From the NCBI GenBank assembly GCA_963580285.1, contig CAUZLF010000247.1, positions 99,134-163,133 on the forward strand: DNA of 64,000 nucleotides, given 5' to 3'. How positions within the stretch are numbered: position 1 is the stretch's first letter; each line of letters opens with the position of its first letter. Positions 54,620-63,999 of the stretch are shown here, one piece after another. The notes beneath the pieces were generated by a model. That model saw only the letters and a list, made by a program, of their open reading frames with translations. It was not told the DNA's origin and made no database searches. Origin of the DNA: Lucinisca nassula. Lineage: Eukaryota; Mollusca; Bivalvia; Lucinida; Lucinidae. The translations under genes were made by a program, and so were the position numbers.

Positions 54620-54790
54620 ATCTGAATACCGCTCCAAAACACCATTTTATACAGAAAATAGCGAGGTTTATGGGGGTATACATTATCAACCCTATTTTTG
54701 CTCAAAATCATAGATTGTGGGTACTCGTTAGAACCGCCTCATACAGGCGATTCTAACGAGCACCAACAACCAATATCGAAAGCATACATA
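54620..54790. mobile_element. Hairpin MITE family H
   Basis: GTGGGTACTCGTTAGAACCG, CCTCATACAGGCGATTCTAA and GAGCACCAACAACCAATAT. The left part shares GGTTTATGGGGGTATACATT with 38925-38950. Confidence 0.75.
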
Positions 54791-54879
54791 AGAAAGATGT
54801 TACAATTTTTATCCTTATATTTGTCATTTCTGCCACTGTTGCACGCCATTATTTCACACTGGCATGTTTCATAATGGGT

Positions 54880-55145
54880 TTTCTGACCGTTCCAAGGCGG
54901 TTCTTCTGGCGGTATTAATTTTTGTTATGGTTTGTATCTTGAGTGTGTGTAGCGCTTATATTATTTTGTTTTGGATTTCCAATTGGCCATTTTGTGGGAA
55001 AGTAACTGTCCTTTTGGCTTTCTGCTATTGATGTTTCCATTAGGGTCTAGTTCTTTCGTGCCTGTGCTTCTTTCCCTTTGGTGTCTCTGATAGGAGCTTT
55101 TGGTTTATTGTATCGATTTCTGATCATTGCCTACACTTCTATTTT
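54880..55145 (+). mobile_element. Naiad-type 3' UTR fragment directly upstream of an LDLa exon
   Basis: TTCTGACCGTTCCAAGGCGG through TTGGCCATTTTGTGGGAAAG to TCATTGCCTACACTTCTATT. It ends 12 bp before the exon at 55158, so the element's pyrimidine-rich end now forms most of the acceptor's upstream tract. Confidence 0.88.
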
Positions 55146-55157
55146 CTTTTGTTTCAG

Positions 55158-55240
55158 ATGTACAAATGGGAAATGTGTTTCACTGGACAGGATGTGTGAT
55201 TTCTATTTTGACTGCCCTGACAAATCGGACGAAGAATGTT
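55158..55240 (+). CDS. Exon encoding most of an LDL-receptor class A module
   Basis: Acceptor CTTTTGTTTCAG ends at 55157. The frame reads CTNGKCVSLDRMCDFYFDCP then DKSDEEC: cysteines 2-6 of an LDLa repeat with the Ca-binding D..C.DKSDE acidic cluster. The first cysteine and F must lie in the preceding exon. The donor at 55241 is GTCAGT, acceptable but not optimal. It enters with one base of a split codon and leaves in phase 1. LDLa modules are extracellular ligand-binding domains of receptors and secreted proteins. The next exon (59752) is in matching phase. Confidence 0.75.
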
Positions 55241-55254
55241 GTCAGTAATTTTCA

Positions 55255-55625
55255 TAGAGCATCCAACATGTGTGTTCTTGTATTATTGAATTTATTAAAC
55301 GCGTTGAGGAAAAGGGATAAAATGCGAGGCTTTGTGGAGCATTTTATCCCTTTTCCGCAACGAATTTAATAAATTCAATTAAATATGAGCACGAATGCAA
55401 GATTCTGTTTATCATATGGAATTTAAAGCGCATTTTATTCAAGATTGTTTAACAAAACATGTCAAAAATCCACCATAAGGAACGCGACGTGTTTAAGGAC
55501 GTCGAACATTTAACGTTACGGGATGTATCTAACTAATTTGCATATTTAATCTACTAGTGGATTATCGAATTTATAAAATTGCGTTATTACATTCTCAGAC
55601 GCGACGTCATATGATAAACTACGAT
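55255..55625. mobile_element. Foldback MITE family T, copy 2
   Basis: Core AATTTATTAAACGCGTTGAG / CGCAACGAATTTAATAAATT around GCGAGGCTTTGTGGAGC. The right part has ACGCGACGTGTTTAAGGACG, TTTAACGTTACGGGATG and AGACGCGACGTCATATGATA. It lies in the intron 15 bp after the LDLa exon donor. Confidence 0.8.
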
Positions 55626-55857
55626 AAAATGCTTTTTTGCATGCTATGACATTTCAATTCATGTAGACATACCAGTAATTACATGTCCCACAATCTCATC
55701 CATAAGCCGTTCGCAATTTGGCGGTCACTTATTCGATCACCGGCCAAGTAATAGCAAAGGCAAAGAATGGTTTAGGCGCTCCCTTGACTGATGCTTACAT
55801 GTTGATGGATTGTACTGAGACGATTCATGCATTCCGTGAGTAATTTTTATCGCATAT

Positions 55858-56035
55858 AGAATAAAATTGAAGGCAATTATCAGGAATCGATACAATTAAC
55901 CAACACCTCCAATCAGCGACACCAAAGGGAAAGAAACACGGACATGTTATAACTAGACACTTATGGTAACATCACTAGCAGAAACCCAGACAGACAGATA
56001 CTTTCCCACAAAATGGCCAATAGGCTATCAAAAAC
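55858..56035 (-). mobile_element. Naiad-type 3' end fragment
   Basis: AAAATTGAAGGCAATTATCA through ACTTTCCCACAAAATGGCCA, ending in an A-rich (AAAAAC)n tract. Strongly 5'-truncated. Confidence 0.8.
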
Positions 56036-56254
56036 AAAAAAAAACAAAAAAAAAAAAAAAAAAACAAAAAAAAAACAAAAAAACAATGCATGTCGTGTTT
56101 TTGCACCCAAGATAAACAATTCTGAATGGGATCGAGCACTAGTATATGAGCTTCCGTGACTGAGATTTTCCAGTCTGCAGAAAAAATGTACATGTGTTTT
56201 TTTTTTTTTGTTTCTTTAGCATAAAAGTTTAATGAGATGCATTACGATAACAGG

Positions 56255-56455
56255 CCTATACAAATAGAGGATCTTACACGAGTGGTCATTTCATATGAAA
56301 TTGATGAAACGAGCCTTCGGCGAGTCATTATCATATGACTACTTTAAATTGGATTTTATCGCCTTTAAATTTGACAAGTTTTCTACGAAAAATGCATTGT
56401 TGACATGGACGTCGTCATGACGTTACTTAATCCCGCCAAAGTGTTATTTCACGTG
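56255..56455. mobile_element. Diverged family T-like element
   Basis: AGAGGATCTTACACGAGTGG and TCATATGA...TCATATGA inverted ends around GAGCCTTCGGCGAGTC. It shares the AGAGGATCTTACA.GAGTG start with 59893 and a GACGTCGTCATGACGTTACT block. Confidence 0.6.
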
Positions 56456-56461
56456 GGGTCA

Positions 56462-56760
56462 TGTTTGTTTGATTTGATGTTTAACGTCCCCGTCAACACT
56501 GTAAAGGTCATTTTGGAGACGTTGCTTCCAATTTTGTGGGACTTTTACCCGACATTGAGATGAAATGACATCTCAAGCCCTGTCGCCCAATGAAACCAAT
56601 AGGGTTTATTAGCATGGACGGTCCGCCTTGAACCGCGGTTCCTGGACAGGCTTAGATCCTCTAAGCGGTTTGCCAGTACTAGTGTGCGGGCCAGATTCAG
56701 CTCTGCGTGGAAGCATCATGCAGCCCATATATTTCTTCAAGCCCCTATGGGCGGGGGCTT
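56462..56760 (-). repeat. R290 interspersed repeat (full)
   Basis: TTGATTTGATGTTTAACGTC, AAGGTCATTTTGGAGACGTT, CCCAATGAAACCAATAGGGT, GAAGCATCATGCAGCCC and the terminal CCCCTATGGGCGGGG. Immediately after, TTTCACGTGGGGTCAT repeats the sequence before it (ATTTCACGTGGGGTCAT), a target-site duplication of about 15 bp. Confidence 0.85.
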
Positions 56761-56829
56761 TCACGTGGGGTCATACGATTTTTTTATTACATGACGTTAT
56801 TTACTGCTTATCAACGACGTCAAATGATA

Positions 56830-57074
56830 AATTGTAAACTTAACCGCCGAAAAAACTAAAATTTGAGGATGAAAAATTGTGAATTTTTTTCTTATTTCTG
56901 CTCAAAATATAGATTGTGGGTTCTCGTTTGGACCGCCTCATTCAAACGAGCACCCACAATCTATATTTTAGAGCAGATGTAAGAAAAATAAGGTTTGCCC
57001 CTGTAAACTCCAGTTTTACTATATAAAAGTGGGTATCAAGGTGGTCAAAATTATATAGACATGTTTTCGTGATG
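56830..57074. mobile_element. Hairpin MITE family H
   Basis: Left end variant TTGTAAACTTAACCGCCGAA (as at 37029), GTGGGTTCTCGTTTGGACCG core with a shortened loop, right end AGACATGTTTTCGTGATG. Confidence 0.8.
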
Positions 57075-57089
57075 TATTTTGCCGCATTT

Positions 57090-57366
57090 CATTACGATAA
57101 CACATCCGTGTGATATAGTTTGTTTTTCAAACCTCAAAAAAGGCAATTTTTCTGTTGAAAATCTGTGATATTTTTCTTATTTATACTCCAAACAAAGGCT
57201 TAAGTGCTCGTTAGAACCGCCTCATTGATGCGGTTCTAACGAGTACCCACAATCTATGTCTTGGAGCAGAAATACGAAAAATAATGTTTACCCCCTTAAA
57301 CCCCAGTATTCTCTATGTAAAGTGGGGTTTAGTGGGTGTTCATTTCACGGACTTGTTCACGTGATG
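57090..57366. mobile_element. Hairpin MITE family H (both end-types)
   Basis: Starts CATTACGATAACACATCCGT and ends TTCACGGACTTGTTCACGTG ATG. Core GTGCTCGTTAGAACCGCCTC / GCGGTTCTAACGAGTACCCA. It thus joins the two terminal types of the family in one copy. Another truncated copy (57385-57515) with the same right end follows. Confidence 0.8.
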
Positions 57367-57639
57367 AAAACCCGACCGACCGATGTTTTACAAAATAGAA
57401 GTGTTGATACAATGATACAAAATGATACATAATGTTTACCCCCATAAACCCCAGTGTTCTCTATATAAAGTGGGGTTTTGGGGGTCTTAATTTCACGGAC
57501 TTGTTCACGTGATGGACATTTATGAATACTACATACTGTCAAGCAACGCAAAATTTCAAAGAACCTTGAAAATTTGTTTTCATCGATGTTTGAAAATTTA
57601 GATTTTTCAAAATATAGGGGTGCAGTACCATCACGCAAA

Positions 57640-58228
57640 CACGCCTATATAATTTTGACCCCCTTGAACCCCACTTTTATATAGCACCCACAATCTATAT
57701 TTTGAACCGAAATAAGAAAAACATCACGATTTTTCGACCATAAATGTTCGATTTTGGGGCAGTAAAGATTACAATGTATTTGTATAGGCGTGTTTTCGTA
57801 ATGCATTGTTCGAAGAAGTCCCTTTCCATTACGATAACACAGCCGTGCGACATAGTGCATTTAATTCATATCTCCAAAATGGCTACTTTTCTGATAAAAA
57901 AATCCGTGATATTTTCCTTATTTATACTGCAAACATAGGCTGTAGGTGCTCATTAAGGCGGTTCTAACGAGTACCCACAACCTATTTCTTGGAGCAGAAT
58001 TAAGAAAAATACCCCCTTAAAATAGAAGTGAAGGCAATGATCAGGAATCGATACAATCAACTCACAGCTCCCATCAGAGACACCAAGCGAAAGAAACATA
58101 AACATGAAACAGCAGACCCTAATGGAAACATCAAAAGCGCAGTCACTTTCCCACAAAATGGCCAACTGGCTATCCAATATCAAATAACATAAGCGATACA
58201 AACACTCAAGATACTCAAAGACAAATCA
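57640..58228. mobile_element. Two family H pieces, the second interrupted by a Naiad 3' end
   Basis: 57640-57810 is a copy with ACGCAAACACGCCTATATAA and TGTATAGGCGTGTTTTCGTA ends. 57828-58017 starts CATTACGATAACACAGCCGT, has GCGGTTCTAACGAGTACCCA and stops at CCCCCTTAAAAT, where a minus-strand Naiad 3' end (58018-58228, AGAAGTGAAGGCAATGATCA...) is inserted. Confidence 0.75.
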
Positions 58229-58269
58229 ACATAGAGCCAGAATCTGTATTTAAATCAGACAACAGTTAA

Positions 58270-58940
58270 GAGCACGGAAACACCCCTATACCATTTTGAC
58301 CCCCTTAAATACACTTTTATATTGAAAAACTGGGACTTACAGGGATGTACATTATTTAAGAAATAGATCAGCTCTAGCTGTGATTTGTTGAGTAATAAAT
58401 CACAGTTTGGAGGTCAGTTGTAAAGTATACAAATCACGACCGCGTAGCGCGCGTGATTTGTCTACTTACATTGACCGACAAACTGTGATTTATTACCCTA
58501 CAAATCACTGGCTAGAGTTGATCTATTTCGATTCTAACACGCTGAAAATCGGCAATAATGCTGTTGTTTCCTTCAAAATCTCTCAACTTTTCGCCATTGT
58601 TAGAAGAAATTCCGCTAAAACTATCGACTGAAACACATGCATTTATATCCTTTTCTAACGTTTTCGATGCGAGAAAATGACGTTACACCGTCTAACGTCA
58701 AGGAAACCGACTAGTGACGTCATAAAATTGCAGTTTTTAATGACGTCACTCGTCACGCTCTTCCTTGTCGTGATTTGTTGCAGAATAAAACACAGTAATT
58801 TTCCATTACCTATATAGGCGCGCTGTGTTAGAATTTTTCTTATTTATGCACAAAAATCATATAATGTGGGTACCCGTAAGAACCACCTCTTAGAGGTGGT
58901 TTTAACGAGTCCCCACAATCTGTTTTATGCAGAAATAAAC
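58270..58940. mobile_element. Family H MITE split by palindromic element P (copy 2)
   Basis: Family H left half 58270-58357 (CACGGAAACACCCCTATACC ... TGTACATTATTT) and right half from 58834 (TTTTCTTATTTATGC, GTGGGTACCCGTAAGAACCA / GGTGGTTTTAACGAGTCCCC) flank element P at 58358-58833. Element P matches 32459-32936, with its own 133 bp inverted repeat at 58378-58510. Confidence 0.85.
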
Positions 58941-59071
58941 AAACAATGTTGAATTATTTGTTGGTGAAATTTTCAATATATTTGAAATTGTATGTTTTCG
59001 TACTGAATAGCATAACTTTCATCAGGATGTACCATATTATTAGTGTGCAGTATCATCGTAACAGGACGCCC

Positions 59072-59340
59072 CGTCCATCGGGGCTTGAAGAAATTGATTG
59101 GCTGCATGATGCTTCCACGCAGAGCTGAAACCGACCCGCACACGAGTACTGGTAAACCCCTTAGAGGTTCTAAGCATGCCCATGCCAAGCGGTGCGAGTC
59201 GGCCCGTCCATGCTGCTAAATCCTATTGGTTTCATCGCGCGACAGGGCTTGAGATGTCATTTCATCTCAATATCGGGTAAAAGTCCCACAACATTGGAAG
59301 CAACGTCTCCAAAATGACCTTTACGTTAAACCTCAAATCA
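59072..59340 (+). repeat. R290 interspersed repeat
   Basis: GCCCCGTCCATCGGGGCTTG, ATGCTTCCACGCAGAGCTGA, GGTGCGAGTCGGCCCGTCCA and TTGGAAGCAACGTCTCCAAA to TTTACGTTAAACCTC. The 3' part lacks CAGTGTTGACGGGG. Confidence 0.85.
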
Positions 59341-59465
59341 AAGAAACAAAAAACAAAATCATCGTAAAAGAAAGCCAATGTATAGCATTCACTCGGATAA
59401 AATATTACAATTTAATAACTGAAACAGTAATATCAACCAGGGTCAAACAAATTAGGGTAATACTT

Positions 59466-59666
59466 AACCCTTATCCCGCTGAGCACGACAACCCCTACTT
59501 TTGCAAACAGTGAAGATCTAGATCAGATGGCTTCATCTGATCAGAATCTACACTCCTTTACATTCAGTTTATGAATTTGTGGGAATAAATTAGAACAAGT
59601 AATCGGATTGGTCCAGGGTGAGAAATGGGTGTGGCTAAACTGAATATTCAGCAGGATAAGGCTTCA
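59466..59666. mobile_element. MITE with TTAACCCTTATC termini
   Basis: Starts TTAACCCTTATCCCGCTGAG and ends ATTCAGCAGGATAAGGCTT. The interior carries CAGATGGCTTCATCTG, a short palindrome. Same family as 16452-16649. Confidence 0.8.
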
Positions 59667-59751
59667 ATATGCATATTATCCTACTGTTAGGAAGGTTTTT
59701 TATATGTATGTACGCTGCATGTGTGCTTGTTCTGGAATTATTCTTTTACAG

Positions 59752-59871
59752 ATTTTCCGCCGTGTGAATTGACTGAGGAGTATCGCTGTGTTAACAACAG
59801 GTGCATTGAGAAAAGTTATGTTTGTGATGGAAAAGATGACTGTGGAGACAACAGCGATGAAACAAAATGTG
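59752..59871 (+). CDS. Exon encoding a complete LDL-receptor class A module
   Basis: Acceptor TATTCTTTTACAG ends at 59751; donor GTACGC begins at 59872. The 120 bp exon is phase 1-1, the usual symmetric phase of LDLa exons. It encodes [20 protein letters not shown] then [19 protein letters not shown]. All six cysteines are present, along with the C-terminal CDG..DC.D.SDE Ca-binding signature. It joins in phase with the exon at 55158-55240, so both probably belong to one plus-strand gene for a multi-LDLa receptor or secreted protein. No other exon of it was found in the window. Confidence 0.85.
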
Positions 59872-59892
59872 GTACGCATATTAGATATATAG

Positions 59893-60255
59893 AGGATCTT
59901 ACATGAGTGTTCATGTATTATTGAATTTATTAAACGAGTTGGGGAAAAGGCATAAAATGCGAGGCTTTGCCGAGCATTTTATCCCTTTTCCTCAACGAGT
60001 TTAATAAATTCAATAATACATGAGCACGAATGCAAGATTCTATTTAACATATGACATTTAAAACGCATTTCATTAACGATTGTTTACAAAAATGACAATA
60101 CTCCGCCATTAGTAAACGCAACGTCGCTAAGGACGGCATACATGTGACGTTACGGGACATATTTAGCTAATTTGCATATTTAATCCACCAGTGGATTATC
60201 GAAAATAATACATGGCGTTATTACACTCCCAGACGCAACGTCATATGATAAATTG
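59893..60255. mobile_element. Foldback MITE family T, copy 3
   Basis: AGAGGATCTTACATGAGTGT start. Core AATTTATTAAACGAGTTGGG / CTCAACGAGTTTAATAAATT around GCGAGGCTTTGCCGAGC. Right part GACGTTACGGGACATATTTA and GACGCAACGTCATATGATAA. It begins about 20 bp after the second LDLa exon's donor, just as copy 2 follows the first exon. Confidence 0.85.
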
Positions 60256-60439
60256 AATTACCGCCTCCTACAAAAATGCGGCTCGATATTAAACGACCGC
60301 CTATCACGAAAATACGGCTCGGCTTGGAATATAATAAATCCTGTCCTGCTGCTTGAAGAAGCTAGTAGTAAGAAAATGTCACTCAGGAAAAGCCACTATC
60401 AAAGAACGCAGCCGTCTTAAGTCACCTATAGAAAGTGAC

Positions 60440-60690
60440 ACAAAAGCACCCACAAAAACAGACGAACCATGAACCAACGGCACAAAGCCAAATAACAGAT
60501 AAGACACTACAAAATAACAACCGCCTTGGGACGGTCAGTAGTAAAAACTACTGGGGGGGGGGGGGGGGGGGGGCTTCAACTCCAGAGTTTATGAAATTTG
60601 ATCCCTCGCCCTCAGTTCCAGTACAGTGTCAAACAAAATAAAATAACAAATTGATCCACATGGAGGCTTTCTAGCTCAACAGTGAGTCGT
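60440..60690 (-). mobile_element. Diverged Naiad-like 3' UTR (third subfamily)
   Basis: Minus strand: GTGAGGCTT-like and GGGCGAGGGATCAAATTTCA blocks, a C-run of 21, hairpin CAGTAGTTTTTACTACTG, then ACCGTCCCAAGGCGGTTGTT. The order of blocks is that of the Naiad 3' UTR, but the sequence is only partly alike. The hairpin arms differ from other copies yet remain paired. Confidence 0.65.
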
Positions 60691-60765
60691 GATAAAATAC
60701 ATGGTATAATGGTTATGTATAGATTAATATGATCATGAATAATGACGTTTAGTGTTAACAGGTTT

Positions 60766-61128
60766 AGGCGGCCTTCATGCGGACTGTACAAATTATTTGT
60801 CTAAATCGCGACGGAAATACGGGCGTAGATTGTTGCCACGTAAAATCGGTTTTTGCACCCCCAGTGGAATTCGTTTCACTGACCCTTCCAAGGCGGGTCT
60901 TTTGTCGCGGTTTATTTTTGTTGTGGTTTGTCTTTGAGCGTGTGTATCGCTTTTATTATTTTGTTTTGGATAGTCAATTGGCCATGTTGTGGAAAAGTAA
61001 CTGCCCTTTTGGCTTTCCCCTATTAATGTTTAGGGTCTAGCTGTTTCATGTCTGTCCTTCTTTACCTTTGGTGTCTCTGATGGGTTAATTGTATCGATTC
61101 CTGATCATTGCCCTCATTTCTATTTTGC
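60766..61128 (+). mobile_element. Naiad-type 3' UTR copy
   Basis: GGCGGCCTTCATGCGGACTG to ATCATTGCCCTCATTTCTAT plus TTT. It lies 42 bp upstream of the long Naiad copy in the same orientation. Confidence 0.88.
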
Positions 61129-61170
61129 ATGGACATTACCCTAGGTTAACAACACCTTACAGGTGTAAAA

Positions 61171-63999
61171 ATTGTCAAATATCCCAAACGAAGTGGGGAG
61201 ACTTCAGTTATATGATGCGGCTCTCTTAACTAGAGGCTATACTCAGCATACTCTCCGTCCTTACATTGATTCTGAAATTAATCATAAACGCCATTTCTTC
61301 AAAATATCCTTCATTAATAAGGGTATGGATTTTATAGATTTGCCCAGTATCTTCCGTGAGAGATCGGTGCTTTCTTCCATTCCTGCTTATTTTCAAAATA
61401 CTGAAACACCTATAATTTGCTATAAATATAACAAACCTGTTAGATCTATCATTTTTAATTTCAATAAACTTGTTTCAGATCTTGATATTGATACTAATAC
61501 TCCTGATTCATGTGATTGTAAAAACTCAAAGTATTGCTATCCTGCTGCTGGTCATGTAATTACTGGCAATTTGAAAATTATTCCTGATTCTAGGATAAGG
61601 AATATAATTTCTAAAGGACCGAAATATCGGTTTCCTTCTAAAATTGATTTCAGTAAATGTAGAGATGAAATCGCTGCTTCCTTGAATGAATTCGGTAATC
61701 GATGGTGTAAGCGAGAGTATGTTGAGCATAAAGCCCTTAAGGACTGGAAACTTAGCATTTTAAAACTAGTAAATAAACGCAATTCTTTCTATTCTCAAAA
61801 TACTAACTTATTACCTCCTAAGCCCAAGACGTCTTTACGTCATCTTAAACTAGGTATTCAAGAATTTTATAAGAAGTTTGTTTTGGCCCCTGCAGACAAG
61901 GCCGCTAACAACGTCGTCGTTGTGTGACGGCTCCACTATGTTAACACGCTTAAGCAGGAGCTTGGTGGTAATATGGCCTATGAACTTCAGCCTTTAGCTG
62001 AAGAGAGAGCTATAGTAGATAAACATGTTTGTCTTTCAGCCACCAAGTTTGCTGTGTGTGTTAACGAAGGCCAAGACAAGCTTCCTACGCTATACTGGTT
62101 ACCAAAACTTCATAAAAAACCTTACAAAGCACGGTTTATTGCAAATTCTAGCTCTTGCACTACCACTGAACTTTCTAAATTATTAACTTCCTGTCTTACT
62201 GCTATTAAAACGCATGTAATTAAATATTGTGATAAAGTCTTTGAAAGATCAGGAAGAAATCTGTTTTGGTCTATAAAAAATTCGAATGAGGTTTTAAATA
62301 AATTGAAATCTAGACATTTTCGTGCTTCTAGTCTGCCTACCTACGATTTTTCCACTCTTTACACTACACTTCCTCATAATCTTATAAAAGAAAAGCTTAA
62401 TGATTTAATTGAATGGACTTTTCACAGAGAAGATTCACTCTATCTTGCATGTAATGTCAGAAATGCATTTTTCACTTCTAAAGAGCATAAAAATTATACA
62501 CTTTGGTCATGTCAGAAAGTGTGTGATGCCCTCACCTTTCTACTTGACAATATTTATATTAGCTTCGGTACTAAGTTATTTAGACAAATTGTGGGTATTC
62601 CGATGGGTACTAATTGCGCACCTCTTGTGGCTGATCTGTTCTTGTATTGTTATGAAAGAGACTTCATTTTGTCGCTTTCCGTTGATAACCAATCTGAAAT
62701 TATTGAAGCTTTTAGCTCTACTTCTAGATATTTAGATGATTTATTAAATATTGATAATACCTATTCTGATGGTTTGATCAGTCAGATTTACCCCCCAGAG
62801 CTTCAGTTAAATAAAGCAAATTCTTCTGATACCGAGGCCCCGTTTTTGGATTTACATCTGTCTATTGTAGATGGATTTGTTTCGTGCAAAATTTATGATA
62901 AACGCGATGACTTTGATTTTGAGATTGTAAATTTTCCTTTTTTGGATGGTGATGTTCCTCGTGCGCCATCCTATGGCGTTTATATTTCGCAATTAATTCG
63001 ATGTGCTAGAGTGTGTAGTCATGTAACTGACTTCAACACTCGTAATAAATTATTAACGGCTAAACTCCTTAATCAGGGTTATCGGTACCATAAACTACGC
63101 AAAGCCTTTTCAAAATTTTATAGACGCCATTCTGATTTAATTTCAAAATTCAATATTGGACTTAAATCTCTTCTGCAACAAGGTCTATCGGAACCCGAAT
63201 TTTATGGTGACTTGGCATATAAATTCAGAAAAATATATAACCGCAATGACTTCAGCACCCAATTTCGTAAAATCATTCTACGATATAAAAAGATTGGGTA
63301 CAACATGGATATTATACGACAGACTGCATGCATGGTAGTTAACCCAATCACGGTTGGCAACTTTGCTTCCCTCTTTAATTGCACGCCGGTGGGTCAGGCC
63401 TCAGATTCTATGACGGCTCCAACGTAAAGGCTTATTGAAAATTACAGAGATAATGTCGGTTGGTGCCTGATGCTCCGTCTCTGGTCGGGCTCATCGGAGT
63501 CTAACTTTTGGTTTTCGTTTGCTCCAGCATTTCAGTGGTTTCTTGCTGTCGAGTCCTCACCGTTGTCTCACCTCTGTGGTTCTTCGATTTTTGTGTTCAC
63601 GGAGATGTTGCACTGATGAGTTAGGAGGCCTTCATGCGGACTGAACAAATTATTTGTCTAAATCGTGACGGAAGTAAGGGCGAGGATTGTGGCCACGTAG
63701 AATCGATTTAAGCCCCCCAGTGGAAATCTTCCACTGACCGTTCCAAGGCGGCTCTTCTGTGGCGATTTATTTATGTTGTTGTTTGTTACTTACTGTGTGT
63801 ATCACTTGTGTCTTTTGGTTTTGGATGGCCATATGGCCATTTTGTGGGAAAGTAACTGTCCTTATGGCCTTCCTTTGTTTAGGTTTCCATTATGGTCTGG
63901 TCGCTTAATGTTTGTATTTCTTTCCCTTTGGTGTCTTTTATGGGTGGTGTAAGTTAATTGTATCAATTCCTGATCTTTGTTTTACGTCTACTTTATTTG
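61171..63999 (+). mobile_element. Long Naiad-type Penelope-like retroelement (5'-truncated)
   Basis: Contains the linker domain with CxC, the entire RT, and a 3' UTR of about 570 bp ending TTTTACGTCTACTTTATTTG at the window edge. The N-terminal GIY-YIG endonuclease expected of Naiad elements is absent, presumably by truncation: a TAA at 61166 precedes the open frame. At least 20 shorter copies of its 3' end lie between 27 kb and 61 kb. Assignment to Naiad (rather than Penelope, Neptune or Athena) rests on the CxC linker preceding the RT and on the IPMGTNCAPL and YLDD motif wording. Confidence 0.88.
61172..63427 (+). CDS. Naiad-type reverse transcriptase, one in-frame UGA (possible selenocysteine)
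   Basis: 752-codon frame, 61172 to TAA 63425-63427. Residues ~80-160: linker with YKYNKPVRSIIFNFN, CDC at 114-116 and AGHVITGNLKIIPD. Residues ~235-270: FVLAPADKAANNVVVV, then UGA at codon 252 (61925-61927), then RLHYVNTLKQELGG. RT motifs follow: LPTLYWLPKLHKKPYKARFI; TYDFSTLYTTLPH (motif A Asp near 392); GIPMGTNCAPL; YLDD near 520-523; then YGVYISQLIRCARVCSH. The C-terminus is short, without GIY-YIG. There is no other stop or frameshift. Related proteins I recall read NN.V.VCK.HY here, i.e. Cys at the UGA. I infer Sec; a simple Cys-codon mutation is the alternative. No ATG start is assignable. Confidence 0.88.

Noticed and set aside
61172..63427. Two separate genes (251 and 484 residues) instead of one
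   Set aside because: Both are in the same frame, separated only by one UGA and 15 conserved-looking codons; together they make one linker-RT protein.
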